64,000 nucleotides of DNA from Viola odorata (Eukaryota; Streptophyta; Magnoliopsida; Malpighiales; Violaceae), in contig OY829546.1 in NCBI GenBank assembly GCA_963691705.1, positions 31,528,040-31,592,039 on the forward strand, given 5' to 3'. The notes beneath the pieces were generated by a model. It did no database searches, was not told where the DNA came from, and saw only the letters and a program-made list of their open reading frames with translations. Shown piece after piece: positions 21,006-32,522 of the stretch (position 1 is its first letter; every line of letters begins with the position of its first letter). A program made the position numbers and the translations under genes.

Positions 21006-22313
21006 CCCAATATTTATTCTTTTCGTTTTCTTTTACCCTCCTTTTTTCCCATATTTTCTTTCAGCCGTCTCATTTTCTCCCCACTATCCAGGGCTCTTCA
21101 AAGTGCTTTTCTCTGAAGGTATTTTCTTTCTCCTCCATCATCTTCTTCTTCTTTTAGCTTTTTAATTCTTCCATGGCTAAGACTCGTCGTTCTGAGTCGA
21201 AATCTGCCGATGAAAAAAGGATGGATATTACGGCCAGTGTTATCACCTCTGAGGCCGCTCTTCGTGCGCATTTGGCCGCCCATAATGCTATCATCCCTGA
21301 TGATTATAAGGCCAGTGTTGCCCCCGAGTCTCTACGTTTGAACAACGTTTTGACGGGCACTCGTAGGGTCATGTATGCGCAGATGTTCCGTTATGGTTTT
21401 CGCCTTCCCATTGACCCTTTTGTCCAGGAATTGCTTGTTGCCGGCGATCTGTCTCCGGCCCAATTGTCCCCAAATGCATATTGTTGTGTTTATGCTTTTT
21501 TGGAGCTCTGTAAATACAAAAAGATTACTTCCCCTTCCCTTCTGCTGCTTAAATCTGTTTTTAAGCTGATGAAATGCCGGGGAGTGATAACGATATCGCC
21601 CCGCTTCGACGATGACTCTCTTAAGTCCTTTACTTGGAAACTCCTCCATATCGAGTCTTCCATTGATGGCTGGAAAAAGGAGTTTTTTGTGGTAGATATT
21701 CCTGAAGATATTTATTCCTGGTTGCGATCTGGGTTTAACCAAAACGTGGATGACACCGCTTGGAGCCAGCCAGAGACCCTTCCGCAGTGTGAACAAGGCT
21801 GGTTAAAAAAATTACTCGAACTGGAAATCAGCGTTCACATTCGCCAAGTGGCTTGTCGAATGGAAATTCGTGGTTGTGTTAAATGTGAGTGCTGCGTTAC
21901 TCCTTTCTTTGCTGTTACTGTTACTAACGCTGACGTTATTTTGTGCTTTCGCAGCGACGGATCCCAACTATAAACCCGAGAGCGTAAGGAGACGTTTGAG
22001 GAGGGCTCAAGAGAGAGAGGAAAAAGAGAGACGCTTCCACGGAAGCAACCGATAATCCCACCAAACTTCCGGCCGCTTCCGCGAGCGTTGTCCAAGTGTC
22101 CTCTTCGGCTGACATTCCTTCGGGTGTTCCCCTCGTGACCGTCGCTGCTCCTCCTGCTCAGACTTCTTCTTCTTCCCAAGCCTCTAAGGCCATTGCCAAA
22201 GGAAAAAAGAAGAGAAAAACAAGAAGCGTTGCCGCTCTCACACCTTCTCCGGACGCGGCAGGCTCTTCCGAAGCGCCTCCTTCCAACACTGTTGCGGTAA
22301 GGGTACTCTCTAG

Positions 22314-22705
22314 CCGTCATAGGCTACATTTCCATTTCTGTTATTGTTTAATTTCTTTCTTCTTTTCTTTCTGTATTTTGAATTATATTCTTGGCAGGAC
22401 ACTATCGTTGTTGCTTCCTTCGCTCCTCCGTCAGACAACATGGAGTTGAGTTATGCGCTGACCGGTTCCAGGAAGAGACATCGCTCGGGAGACGAGGGCG
22501 GAAACCCCTCTTCCTTTACTACCGGGGCAGAGAATAGGTCTGTGGATGGGTTTGACTCGACAGCTGCTCCTCAGGGAGAGAATCCTTCAGGATTTTTGGG
22601 GAATCTGGGCACTAGCGATACCTTGGAGGCTTCTCCCCATTCTTTCGGTGGTTCCGCTCATGTGTATCCGTCCAATATGGGATACCAGGATGTCTCACAG
22701 GATTT
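22314..22705 (+). repeat. ~392-bp direct repeat flanking element F, left copy
   Basis: CCGTCATAGGCTACATT... to ...CAGGATTT is repeated at 35344-35735 with roughly ten differences. It spans most of intron 2 and the start of exon 3 of antisense ORF 4. It replaces the normal 5-bp target duplication. Confidence 0.85.
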
Positions 22706-22727
22706 CCCCGGCAACGGCGCCAAAATT
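22705..22727 (-). other. Extra primer-binding sequence outside the 3' LTR of element F
   Basis: Directly outside the LTR lie the 5-bp spacer (22723-22727) and an 18-bp sequence (22705-22722) whose minus strand reads TGGCGCCGTTGCCGGGGA. Both are identical to the true site at 33783-33805. Identity stops exactly after the 18 nt that a tRNA primer would template. Confidence 0.85.
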
Positions 22728-24265
22728 TGATCGCGCGTCGAACACGTCAAATATAGTAGTGAAATAGTTATGGAATTGGGGGTAGAAATACAACTTATCA
22801 CTGTCTACAAAGATTTGTAGATGATGGTAAAAGGATCGTCCACAGAGACCTCTAGGAAACGTAGTTCTTGAGTTTGACTTCCTCGTCATTGAATTTGGGT
22901 TTGGTTGGTATCTGAAACTAAAAGACAAAACAAAAAGGAAGTGAAAACAGTTTAAAGTAGTATTGGCCAGAGTCTAGGCCAAGACTAGGGTCTAGATTAG
23001 GAATAAGTCTAGTGATATGGAATTCCAGGTAGGGGTGATATGAGAGCTTGCGTTCTTATGACTCGATCATGGACTCTAGGATGTTCATCTCTTCGTTTGT
23101 AGTACTGCTATAGAGTGGAGGTACTCCTGTTCACTCCTGTCTTCCCTCCTCTTCAAATTACCTGGCGGGTACTCCCTCTCCTGATAATCCTAGCCAAGGG
23201 ACACCTTGCGGGTTAAAGGGTTTATCCATTTGACTGCTGTCTTGAATGGTTGCTCACCTCTTCAATGGTACAGGGGAAGACAGTACCTAGGTCAAGGTGT
23301 TTCCCCACGGAAACCCTAGGTTGTCAATCTGGTCTCGACCTAGATTACCTATTCTTCTAGTCTGGCGCGAGACTAGTCACCTACTTCGTCTAGCCGGCGG
23401 GTACTCCCTCTCCTTCTTGGCTGGTTACAACTCTTCTCTACTAGGGTACAAGGATGATCAAACCTTGCCTCTAGTGAGTAAGCGATAGATTAAGTTCAAG
23501 AAATAAATAAATACAAAGGAAGAGATTATTAAGTACGAAAGATGCCTCACGAGTGCATAAGAACTTCAGCTCATCAACCCTTACCAAGAATGGGTGTTTA
23601 GTTACTCATACTCATGAATAAAAAGGTAAAGTATTTAATTGCATAAATAATATAAATCCGAGATAATAAAATCCGGAGCAAAGTGTAACAATGTCGAACT
23701 AAGAAAAGAGAAGAAGGATTGCGTCGCGTTCGATCTGGACAGAGGTGAATAATGTCTTGCTAAAATAGCCCTCAAAACCTCTGTCCCAATCCAACTCTAA
23801 TCCCTAGAAAATCTCCTAAAAGATTATTACAATTAATTATTCTTAAAAATGGAAACTAAATCGCTAAATAATAAAGAGGGAGATCCCATTCGGGATTCTA
23901 CATAAGATTGTCTTCAGATCCCTCTAAAATAGCGGAACAGCTGCTACGTGCCAGCTGTAAGAGTCCAACGCTGAAAGCGGTCCAAACGCTCCAAAGTGCT
24001 GTCTTTATCGCGAAAGCGTCTTGGCCGCAGTCTTGGCCAAGACAATCCTGGTATGCGCGCTACGTCAGATGCGAATATGTCTAGGCCAAGATCTAGGCCT
24101 AGACTCGGGTAATGCTGCTCCAGCTCTCTTCTGTTCAGATTCCTCAAAAGCTGCCTTCTAGATCAGATCTGCTAAGATGTGGGAAAACAAGGATAAATCA
24201 GCAGATTTACTGTCCAAAATAACTAGTAAATGGACAATAAAATATGATGAAATACAATGCAATCA
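22728..24265 (-). repeat. Element F 3' LTR
   Basis: 1538 bp, paired with 33806-35343. It contains three 12-bp-unit arrays (22960-22997, 24018-24043, 24079-24104). Confidence 0.92.
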
Positions 24266-24282
24266 AACTCCCCACACTTAAA
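24266..24282 (-). other. Element F polypurine tract
   Basis: On the minus strand TTTAAGTGTGGGGAGTT abuts the LTR start TGATTG. Similar tracts occur at 25251-25268 and 27911-27926. Confidence 0.75.
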
Positions 24283-25360
24283 CTATGCTTGCCCCCAAGC
24301 ATACAGACTCAAAGACTCACTAAAAAAAAAAAAAAAACACCAAAAACAAAACACACATCCTGAACCCCCCGGACTTTCTCATTTTCAGATTGCTTACCCT
24401 TCCACTGGATCTGCCAAGACACTTCGATAAGATATCCAATGCAAGACTAACAAGGAATGATCAATACCCCAAACACACACCTTCCACATGGTATCAAGAC
24501 ACCATACTAGAAAAGATTGATAAGGAAAAGGGAAACAGAGTTAACCAATAATTTGAGCCCCACCGAGTGTCGTCTATCCATAAGTGCCTAAAGACTTGGT
24601 GCCATTTAAATCACTTTGACAAATTTATTTTTTTCTTTTCTTATTTTTCTTTTATGTCCTTAAAAATCTTTTCTTTTTCTTTTGACATGTCAAGTGTCTT
24701 TTGTATGTTTACAGACACAGCACATAGACAGAGCTTGTCCTTTTCAGCGGGGACTTCCACCTTTGCTATGTCTGTCCTATGACATTCCAACACCTTATTT
24801 GCCTCACACTACAAGTAGATAGAACGACACACTCAAATCAGCTAACCCCATCATCCTAAGAAGAGTTAAGGTACTAGCTAAGTGTCCCTACGACCATGTG
24901 GATGATAAATGTTTGGGAAACATCAGATAACATGCCCCTTGGGCATTGATCATTTACGCTCATTTGCTTCCCTGTTACTAAAGCATTGTATCACCTAGGA
25001 AAGTGTCTAAATGCAGTCTCACCAAAAGACTAAACAATCTAAGCAAGAAAATAGGGATTTGGATGTGCACACAAAAACAGACGCAAAACATGCAGAAAAA
25101 TACAAATAAAAATCATGCATTTGACAGACTCTATACTGGAAAAACTGACATAGAAATAAAAAATTAAGACACATTAATTTGACTCACAAAACAGACGCAA
25201 AACACATAATCAAACATTCAATATTCACAAAACACAAGACATATTTAACACCCTCCCCACACTTAAAAATACACAATGTCCTCATTGTGTGGAGAGGCAA
25301 AAATTAAAAACAGAAAAGAAAGTAAAGAAAAGAAAAGTACGACCTGAGGGCAGAAGCAAC
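24283..25360 (-). other. Element F 3' non-coding region
   Basis: AT-rich DNA between the env-like region and the 3' LTR with an A16 tract near 24326. A second polypurine-like tract is at 25251-25268. No ORF is supported. Confidence 0.5.
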
Positions 25361-27533
25361 TCATGTTGCTGGGGTCTGGGGATCTTGGCCAGAGGCTTGG
25401 CCTAGATCAGGGGCAGGAGAGGATATTGACTTGGGCTCTTTTGGAGGAGGAGGAGGCATCGACGGGCGGGATGCGTTTGCTGGCTGGGCCGATGGCTGGG
25501 GTTCATCCTCCTCATCAGAAGATTCTGAGTCACTCTCTGAGCTCAGATTGTCATGAAGGTCCTTGAGGAGCTTGAAATGGGCTTCAAGGTGCTGGTACAC
25601 GTGGAGGACGTTTTTCCTTGTGAGCTTCATCTGCTCAAGGAGGACGTCCTGCCTGTCATTAAGGCATTGGGCCTACTGAGGCACCACGTTTCTGACGGGT
25701 GCTTGATTCTGGTCTTGGCCCTTGTCTTGGCCAAGACGATCGAGGATGATCTTCTGCTGCTCAAGGATGAGCAGCTGGCGAGCTTGGAATTCTCTTGCCC
25801 ACTCTGGTGGCTCACTGGTGCTACTGGCAGGGGGGTCTTGGCACTTGTCTTGGCCTAGATCGGCTGCAGCAGCAGGAATGGTGGTGTCTTGGCTAGCGTC
25901 TTGGCCTAAATCCTAGGCAAGATCGCCCTCTGCTTCTTCTCCAGGGATGACAATGGGACGCAGCTTGTACTGTCCTCCATTTTTCTTTGAGAAGATGTGG
26001 TCCGCAACTGGTGTAAAACCTGTATTACAAGCAACAAACTCTCCTTCCAAATGGAAATGTCCCATTTGGTCGAAGGATCTAAAATCCAGGATTTTGGGGG
26101 AGCAACATCTAAACCAATCAGAAGTAGCAGGATCGAATAGCAAGCCAAGTAATCAAAGATCCAAAAATTAATTTGGTTTTAGACTCACACGCATGCAATA
26201 CTTGAACCAAATACAAGCCTAAGTTGAGCTTTTTCTTGTGCATAATGCACCATAACAGAAACAATTAAGACTTGGCTAAATTTCCAGAGACCTTTGTCTT
26301 CCCCGAAAGGTTGATAGACAAGGTTCTATGGAGCATTCTAAGAGCAGGGTTTAAAATGGCATGTGCCTTAGAATTCCTATCAAACTTAGCATTCGGATCA
26401 CCAGTGATCTCCCTAAAAGCAACATTATTATCCCAATCTTGGGGATAATAAAAAATAGCTTCATCAGTAAAGGCAAATCCTAGCAAAGCATTGAAGGCAT
26501 CAACAGACAAGTGACTCCATTTATCACACAACCTAAAATTAATCACGTCAGGAGCAGCAAAATCTGGTTTGTCTCTACCCCTAACATACAAGGTGTCCTC
26601 ATCAAACCAGAAGGTTGTGTGAAACTCAAGACACAGTTCAGCAAAAGCATCACACTCAACAGACATAAAAGGGACCCAACCAATCGCATACACATATTCC
26701 CTAATTTTATCCCTAATGCCATCTCATTCAAAAAATCAAACTCTAATCGAGCAAAAGCAGGGATATCACAGGCATGCATATCACGCAATTTAGCTTTAAG
26801 GTCTGGCGTGTTTAATTTCAACCAGCCTTTGAGTGTGTGCAGAGGAGGAAGAGATCGTACCTTAGGAGTCTTGGCCGTAGTTTTGGCCAAGACTAAATCG
26901 TCTTCATCGTCCTCAATAGAATCCTCCACGACCGCCTTCTGTTTCCCTTTGCTCTTGGCAGTGGAAGGAGCGGCAGTGGCCTTGCTCTGCCTAGGGTTTG
27001 GTGGAGGTGGTGACTGAACTGTAATCGGGGTCTTTGCCGGCTTCTTAGTCGGAGTCTTTTTGTGAGCCACCTGCTTGACTCGCCCGGATTTCTTGGGCGG
27101 CGCAGTGGCTGAATTCTTCTTCGCCGGAGGTGGCGGTGGTGTGGTAACAGTAGCGGCTGCAGCAGTAGCAGGAGTGGGTTTCTTCGCAGCGGTGGCCGGA
27201 GTTGGGTTGGATGCTCCGGCAGCTGTCATCTTCTTCATTAGCCTGCTCTGGCGCCGGCTGTCTCTATCTCCCGTCGTCGCCGGAGCAGAGGTCTTCATCC
27301 TCTTCAGAATCCTCATCGGACACGACAACAGCTCGGTCGCCTCCCTGGACACTCTCCTCTGATTCCTCGGGTAAGTCATCTTCGGAGGACATGGAATCGT
27401 CATCCCCTATTGCGTTGAGCAGCCGTCTCGCGGCGGAGAGGGAACTGGTCGGAAGGGTAGTCGGCTGAGCTCCAAGGAGATCATCGCTCTCCTCAGGGAT
27501 GTGGGAAGGCGAAAGACAGCTGGGTGCAGTCAT
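25361..27533 (-). pseudogene. Element F env-like / plant transposon-protein ORF, frameshifted
   Basis: Pieces in several frames read on from ATG 27533: an acidic, Ser-rich start (27533-27264), a Pro/Ala/Lys-rich basic segment (27403-26700), a more conserved core (26693-26265) with LEFHTTFWFDEDTLYVRGR and LSVDAFNALLGF, then Ser/Asp/Glu-rich tail pieces (26148-25913, 25630-25361). The core resembles the 'putative plant transposon protein' domain often found in the ORF downstream of Athila pol. I see no clear signal peptide or membrane anchor, so 'env-like' refers to position only. Frameshifts lie near 27270 and 26700. The region between 26264 and 26150 could be an intron or decayed sequence. 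Five of the 12-bp arrays lie in it. Confidence 0.55.
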
Positions 27534-28067
27534 GGGTGCGAAAGGGGAAAAGGATTTGAAAGGATTTTGGGTTTTTGGAGTTTAGTTTGTGCAGGGGTCA
27601 CTGTGCGATTTTGGGGAAGAAGAAAGAGAAAGGTCTGCTGCTTTTAGCTCAGGTGAGAGGTTTGATTTTGTTGGACGTGGGGGGATCGTGTCAGAGTGGG
27701 AGAAGGAATATGCAGAGGTGGTAGATTAATTTCCCACGCTGCCAATTAATTACTTTTAATTGGCTTTTTGAAATTGTCCGTTTCAAAAGCAAATAAAGGC
27801 TTTTATTTGGCGGCGATGACACGTGTCCCACTAACTCACAAAAGGGCTCTTCACTCGCAAGGTAGTCTAGCTCTAAGTCTTGGCCAAGATCTCGGCCAAG
27901 ACTACTTCAATTTCCCCACACTTAATTTCCTGCACAAAAACGAAAATAACCCAGTGAAATCAAATGTGACAAAAAAAATTAAATACATGCTAAAATTAAA
28001 AGAAACAAGGGTTGCCTCCCTTGTAGCGCCCTTATTTTAAGTCCTAGGCTTGACTCTCAATTTTTCT
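27534..28067 (-). other. Element F spacer between pol and env-like ORF
   Basis: Non-coding. It contains a third polypurine-like tract (27911-27926) and a three-unit 12-bp array (27865-27902). Confidence 0.5.
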
Positions 28068-31000
28068 TCAGTTGTTTTCAGGTGGCTCGTCCACCTTTTC
28101 AGAAACTTTTTCTTCCTGAAAACCCTCAAAGAACGGTTTCAATCTCTGCCCATTCACCTTGAGCTCTGCACCTGTTTTCTCATTCCTAATATCTACTGCA
28201 CTATGTGGGTAAATGTTAGTAATAACAAAAGGGCCTTCCCATCTAGTTTTTAGTTTTCTAGGAAACATTTTAAAATGGGAATTATAAAGAAGAACTTTCT
28301 CCCCTGTGTGGAGAGGTTTTCCAATAATTCGCTTGTCATGGTAAGCTTTCATTCTGACCTTGACAATCAGCTGATTGTCATAGGCTTGGTCTCTCAATTC
28401 CTCTAGCTCATGGAGTTGTAGCTTCCTTTCTTGACCAGCCTCATCACAACTTAGGTTGCACTTTCGTATTGCCCAAAATACTTTATGTTGCAACCCTACT
28501 GGTAAGTGGCATGTCTTTCCATAGACTAGCTTGTAAGGTGTCATCCCGATTGGTCCTTTGTAAGCCGTTCGGCAGGCCCACAATGCGTCATCTAAGCGTT
28601 GGCTCCAATTGCGTCTGTCTAGGCCTACTGTCTTGGCCAAGACTGACTTTACCTCTCTATTTGACACTTCGGCTTGGCCGTTTGTCTGAGGGTGGTAGGC
28701 TGTGGATACCCTATGCGTGATGCCATATTTCCTGAAAAGAGAAGATAAAATCTTGTTGCAGAAGTGGGTTCCTCGATCGCTAATGATCCCTCGAGGAATT
28801 CCAAATATGTTCAAGATATTAGATTTAATAAAGGAAATAATAGTTCTAGCATCATCATTTTTAGTGGCTTTTGCCTCTATCCATTTTGATACATAATCCA
28901 CAGATAAGAGAATATATCTGTTACCAAAAGAAGTGGGAAAAGGTCCCATAAAGTCTATGCCCCATATATCAAATATTTCACAAGAAAGAATAAAATTCAT
29001 AGGCATTTCATTTCGGTAACTAATGTTTCCTACTTTTTGACAAGCCGAACAAGTTTTACAAAATAGGGCACTATCCTGAAAAATTGTCCGCCAATAGAAA
29101 CCAGCCTCTAAGATTTTTACGGCTGTCCTTCTAGCTCCAAAATGGCCTCCGCATGCTTTGGAATGACAGAATTCAAGTATAGACTTGGTTTCATCTTTAG
29201 GTATACATCTCCTTAGCAATTGATCGGATCCTAGCTTCCATAAATATGGATCATCCCTGACATAGTACTTACTGTAGTGTTTGACCTTTACCCTCTCATA
29301 GGTAGTCATATCACCATAGTGCTTACCTGTTGCTAGGTAATTCGCTATTTCAGCGTACCATGGTCGCGGGCTTGGCTGATGTCTAGATCTAGACTCCGGG
29401 CTAGACTGTGCGATAGAAAACAGTTTTTCATCTGGAAATTCTGCTTTGATTTCGTTCGTGTCTCCCTTTGCTAGGCAGCGACTTAAGTGGTCTGCCACGA
29501 GATTTTCCCTGCCACTCTTATCCTTGATTTCCAGATTGTGCTCCTGCATAAGAAGAATCCAACGGATTAGTCTAGGCTTAGTATCATGCTTGACCAAGAG
29601 ATATTTTAATGCCGCATGATCTGAAAATACAATAATTTTTGTGCCCAATAAATAAGATCTAAATTTTTCCAAGGCAAAAACTATAGCAAAGAGTTCTTTT
29701 TCGGTTGTGGTGTAATTTCGTTGGGCATCATCTAGCATCTTAGATGCATAGTAGATCACGTGAGGGTCTTTTCCTTTCTTCTGTCCAAGAACTGCTCCAA
29801 CAGCAGCATCACTTGCGTCGTACATTAGCTCGAATGGCAAGCTCCAATCAGGGGGTTGAATGATTGGTGCTGTGGTCAATCGTTCCTTCAGTTCTTCGAA
29901 CGATTTCTTGCATTCTTCATTGAAGTCGAACTCCACCTCTTTTTGCAGTAGCTTGCACATGGGTTCAGCCACCTTTGAGAAGTCTTTTATGAACCTACGG
30001 TAGAACCCTGCATGTCCAAGAAAGCTACGAACCTCACGCAAGCATGAGGGGTAAGGGAAGTTCTTGATAGTGTCAATTTTGGCTTGATCAACCTCAATGC
30101 CTTTCTTAGAGACTACATGTCCAAGGACAATCCCTTGATCTACCATAAAATGGCATTTTTCAAAGTTCAAGACTAAACATGTATCAACACATCTCTTTAA
30201 AATATTTTCTAAGTTGTGTAGGCATTGGTTGAAATCATTACCGTATACGGTAAAATCATCCATAAACACTTCGATGCTCTTCTCTACATACTCAGAAAAT
30301 ATGCTTACCATGCACCTTTGAAAGGTGGCTGGCGCATTACACAGCCCAAATGGCATGCGTCTATAGGCAAACGTTCCAAATGGACAAGTGAACGTTGTCT
30401 TTTGTTGATCTTCGGGCGCAACGGGTATTTGATGGAACCCTGAGTATCCGTCCAAGAAACAGTAGTGAGACTTTCCAGTAAGTCTCTCTACCATTTGATC
30501 GATGAAAGGCAGCGGGAAATGGTCCTTCCGAGTGACTTGATTCAGCCTTCGGTAGTCAATGCATACCCTCCATCCGTTTTGAATTCTAACTGTTCTTTGA
30601 GCTCCATCTTCTCCTTCGATTACTGTTATTCCAGTCTTCTTAGGGACTACCTGCACAAGGGACACCCAATTACTATCAGAGATAGGGTAAATCACACCGG
30701 AGTCTAATAGCTTGATTATTTCTTTCTTAACAACTTCCATCATAGGAGGGTTTAATCTCCTCTGGGGTTGCCGAATGGGTTTCTTATCCTCTTCCAAATG
30801 TATTTTGTGGGTACAAATATTGGATGATATCCCCTTGATGTCTGCCATTGTCCAGCCTATCGCTTCTTTGTATTTTTTCAATACAACAATCAATTTGTCT
30901 TCTTCATCTCTCGATAGTTTGGCTGAAATAATGATGGGAAGGGTGTCATCTAGGCCTAGATAGGCGTACTTCAGGTGGTTTGGTAGGGACTTCAATTCCA

Positions 31001-32495
31001 ATTGTGGTGCCTGCACAACAGATGGTAGAAATTTAGGAGTCGTTGATTGCACATATTGACAACTAACTATTTTTCTTCTTTTGTTGGCAGTCTTGGCCGG
31101 CGTCTTGGCCAAGCTCAAGGCCAAGACTAAGTCTGTATCTTCCTGATCGGCCAAACTGTCCACAATTTCTTGGAGTTCCTCCTGATTTCCCGTGCGGTCT
31201 TTTAATCCTTCCAGTGCTTGGGTGGAAATTCCCCTGCTCAAAACATACTCAAGTGGATCGCTATTATAAATGTCAGCAATCTCTTTAGTAATTGGATCCA
31301 AAACATCCAAAAAACTAACACAATGCAAATCATTAGGATGTTTTAGAGCATCAGTAATGCTGAATTTAATTGTTCTTCCACAAAATTCAAGAATAATGCT
31401 TCCTTCGAAGCAGTCTATCTTTGCTTTTGAAGTTCTTAGGAAAGGTCTCCCTAATAAAATATCAGTGGTACATGACGGCAATTGAACATTCATCTCAACT
31501 ATATAAAAGTCAACTGGATAGATAAAATCGTTTACCATTACCAGGACATCCGTCACTACACCTTTAGATCGGATGATTGTTCGATCGGCCAGCTGTATCA
31601 CTAAGTCAATCTCTTTCATTGTCCCTATCTTCAAGGTCTCGAATTCGCTTAGAGACATTACATTGATGCCGGCCCCTAAGTCGCAAAGGGTTTTTTCAAT
31701 GATTTTGCTCCCTATTTGGCATGGAATAGTGAAGGTTCCTTGATCCTTGCACTTCTCTGGGAGTTGTTGTACTGCGGAGACATTGCTGGATAAATTCACT
31801 CTCTCTATACCTGCAATTTTCTTTTTATTAGTGCACAATTCTTTAAGAAATTTGGCATAAGAAGGAACTTTTGCAATTAAATCCAACATTGGAATATTCA
31901 CGGCTATTTTTCCAAAAACAGCCATGAAGTCTCTCGCTTCATCTTTTTTCTTTTCTTTCGAAGATCTTGGTGGAAAGGGTGGTATGATTTCTATAATCTC
32001 CTCCTTCTGGTCTGGCTTGACCTGCGGCTTGGCCAAGACAGGCTCTTTTTTCTCTGGTTCTGCGATAACGATAGGCTTGGCCTGAGTCTTGGTCAAGACT
32101 ACTTCCGCTTCAGCTTTTTCTTCCTCATCTTCGTCCACTTCCTCCGAAAGGATTCTTTTTATTTCCTCATCTGTTTTTGCTCCTTCCCTTTCTGGCAACA
32201 CAACTCCACTCCTCAAACTCATGGCACTCACGTTGTGTGCTAGATTATTTACCGTGGTTGGAGGCAATTTTCCTTGATTGGCTATTTGAGTTATTTGCTT
32301 TTGCAGCTCTGCCAAGCTAGTCTGAGTTGACTGCATATGATTCTTCTGCAGCTCCATCATTTGCTTGAGCGTGTCCTCCACTGAGGGGCCAGTTATCTGC
32401 AAAGGTCGAGGGGCAGGTGGTAGCTGGGCTAAAGGAGGTTGGCCAGGCGCTTGGCCTAGATTCTGGCCAAGACTCTGATTTGGGGGTAGCGGCAC
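28068..32495 (-). CDS. Element F pol polyprotein, 1475 codons, intact frame
   Basis: The frame is open from the gag-terminating TAG (32523-32525) to 28068. Order: variable linker, aspartic protease with LCDLGAGINVMS (about 31660-31690), RT with the catalytic FMDDFTVYG (about 30236-30265) and MPFGLCNAPATF, RNase H with YDASDAAVGAVL and VADHLSRC, then integrase with an HHCC finger (HSKACGGHFG, CKTCSACQK) and a core with GIDFMGPFP, ISDRGTHF and QTNGQAEVSNREV. The tail has EKVLLYNSHFKMFP. These are the replication and integration enzymes of an Athila element. Several 12-bp arrays are translated in frame (e.g. LAKTPAKT near 31100, VLAKTVGLD near 28630). It may begin by reading through the UAG after gag. 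Confidence 0.9.
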   Translation of the reverse strand: MPLPPNQSLGQNLGQAPGQPPLAQLPPAPRPLQITGPSVEDTLKQMMELQKNHMQSTQTSLAELQKQITQIANQGKLPPTTVNNLAHNVSAMSLRSGVVLPEREGAKTDEEIKRILSEEVDEDEEEKAEAEVVLTKTQAKPIVIAEPEKKEPVLAKPQVKPDQKEEIIEIIPPFPPRSSKEKKKDEARDFMAVFGKIAVNIPMLDLIAKVPSYAKFLKELCTNKKKIAGIERVNLSSNVSAVQQLPEKCKDQGTFTIPCQIGSKIIEKTLCDLGAGINVMSLSEFETLKIGTMKEIDLVIQLADRTIIRSKGVVTDVLVMVNDFIYPVDFYIVEMNVQLPSCTTDILLGRPFLRTSKAKIDCFEGSIILEFCGRTIKFSITDALKHPNDLHCVSFLDVLDPITKEIADIYNSDPLEYVLSRGISTQALEGLKDRTGNQEELQEIVDSLADQEDTDLVLALSLAKTPAKTANKRRKIVSCQYVQSTTPKFLPSVVQAPQLELKSLPNHLKYAYLGLDDTLPIIISAKLSRDEEDKLIVVLKKYKEAIGWTMADIKGISSNICTHKIHLEEDKKPIRQPQRRLNPPMMEVVKKEIIKLLDSGVIYPISDSNWVSLVQVVPKKTGITVIEGEDGAQRTVRIQNGWRVCIDYRRLNQVTRKDHFPLPFIDQMVERLTGKSHYCFLDGYSGFHQIPVAPEDQQKTTFTCPFGTFAYRRMPFGLCNAPATFQRCMVSIFSEYVEKSIEVFMDDFTVYGNDFNQCLHNLENILKRCVDTCLVLNFEKCHFMVDQGIVLGHVVSKKGIEVDQAKIDTIKNFPYPSCLREVRSFLGHAGFYRRFIKDFSKVAEPMCKLLQKEVEFDFNEECKKSFEELKERLTTAPIIQPPDWSLPFELMYDASDAAVGAVLGQKKGKDPHVIYYASKMLDDAQRNYTTTEKELFAIVFALEKFRSYLLGTKIIVFSDHAALKYLLVKHDTKPRLIRWILLMQEHNLEIKDKSGRENLVADHLSRCLAKGDTNEIKAEFPDEKLFSIAQSSPESRSRHQPSPRPWYAEIANYLATGKHYGDMTTYERVKVKHYSKYYVRDDPYLWKLGSDQLLRRCIPKDETKSILEFCHSKACGGHFGARRTAVKILEAGFYWRTIFQDSALFCKTCSACQKVGNISYRNEMPMNFILSCEIFDIWGIDFMGPFPTSFGNRYILLSVDYVSKWIEAKATKNDDARTIISFIKSNILNIFGIPRGIISDRGTHFCNKILSSLFRKYGITHRVSTAYHPQTNGQAEVSNREVKSVLAKTVGLDRRNWSQRLDDALWACRTAYKGPIGMTPYKLVYGKTCHLPVGLQHKVFWAIRKCNLSCDEAGQERKLQLHELEELRDQAYDNQLIVKVRMKAYHDKRIIGKPLHTGEKVLLYNSHFKMFPRKLKTRWEGPFVITNIYPHSAVDIRNEKTGAELKVNGQRLKPFFEGFQEEKVSEKVDEPPENN

Positions 32496-32522
32496 GAAGT
32501 GTTGGAAATTGACAGGAGGTTG

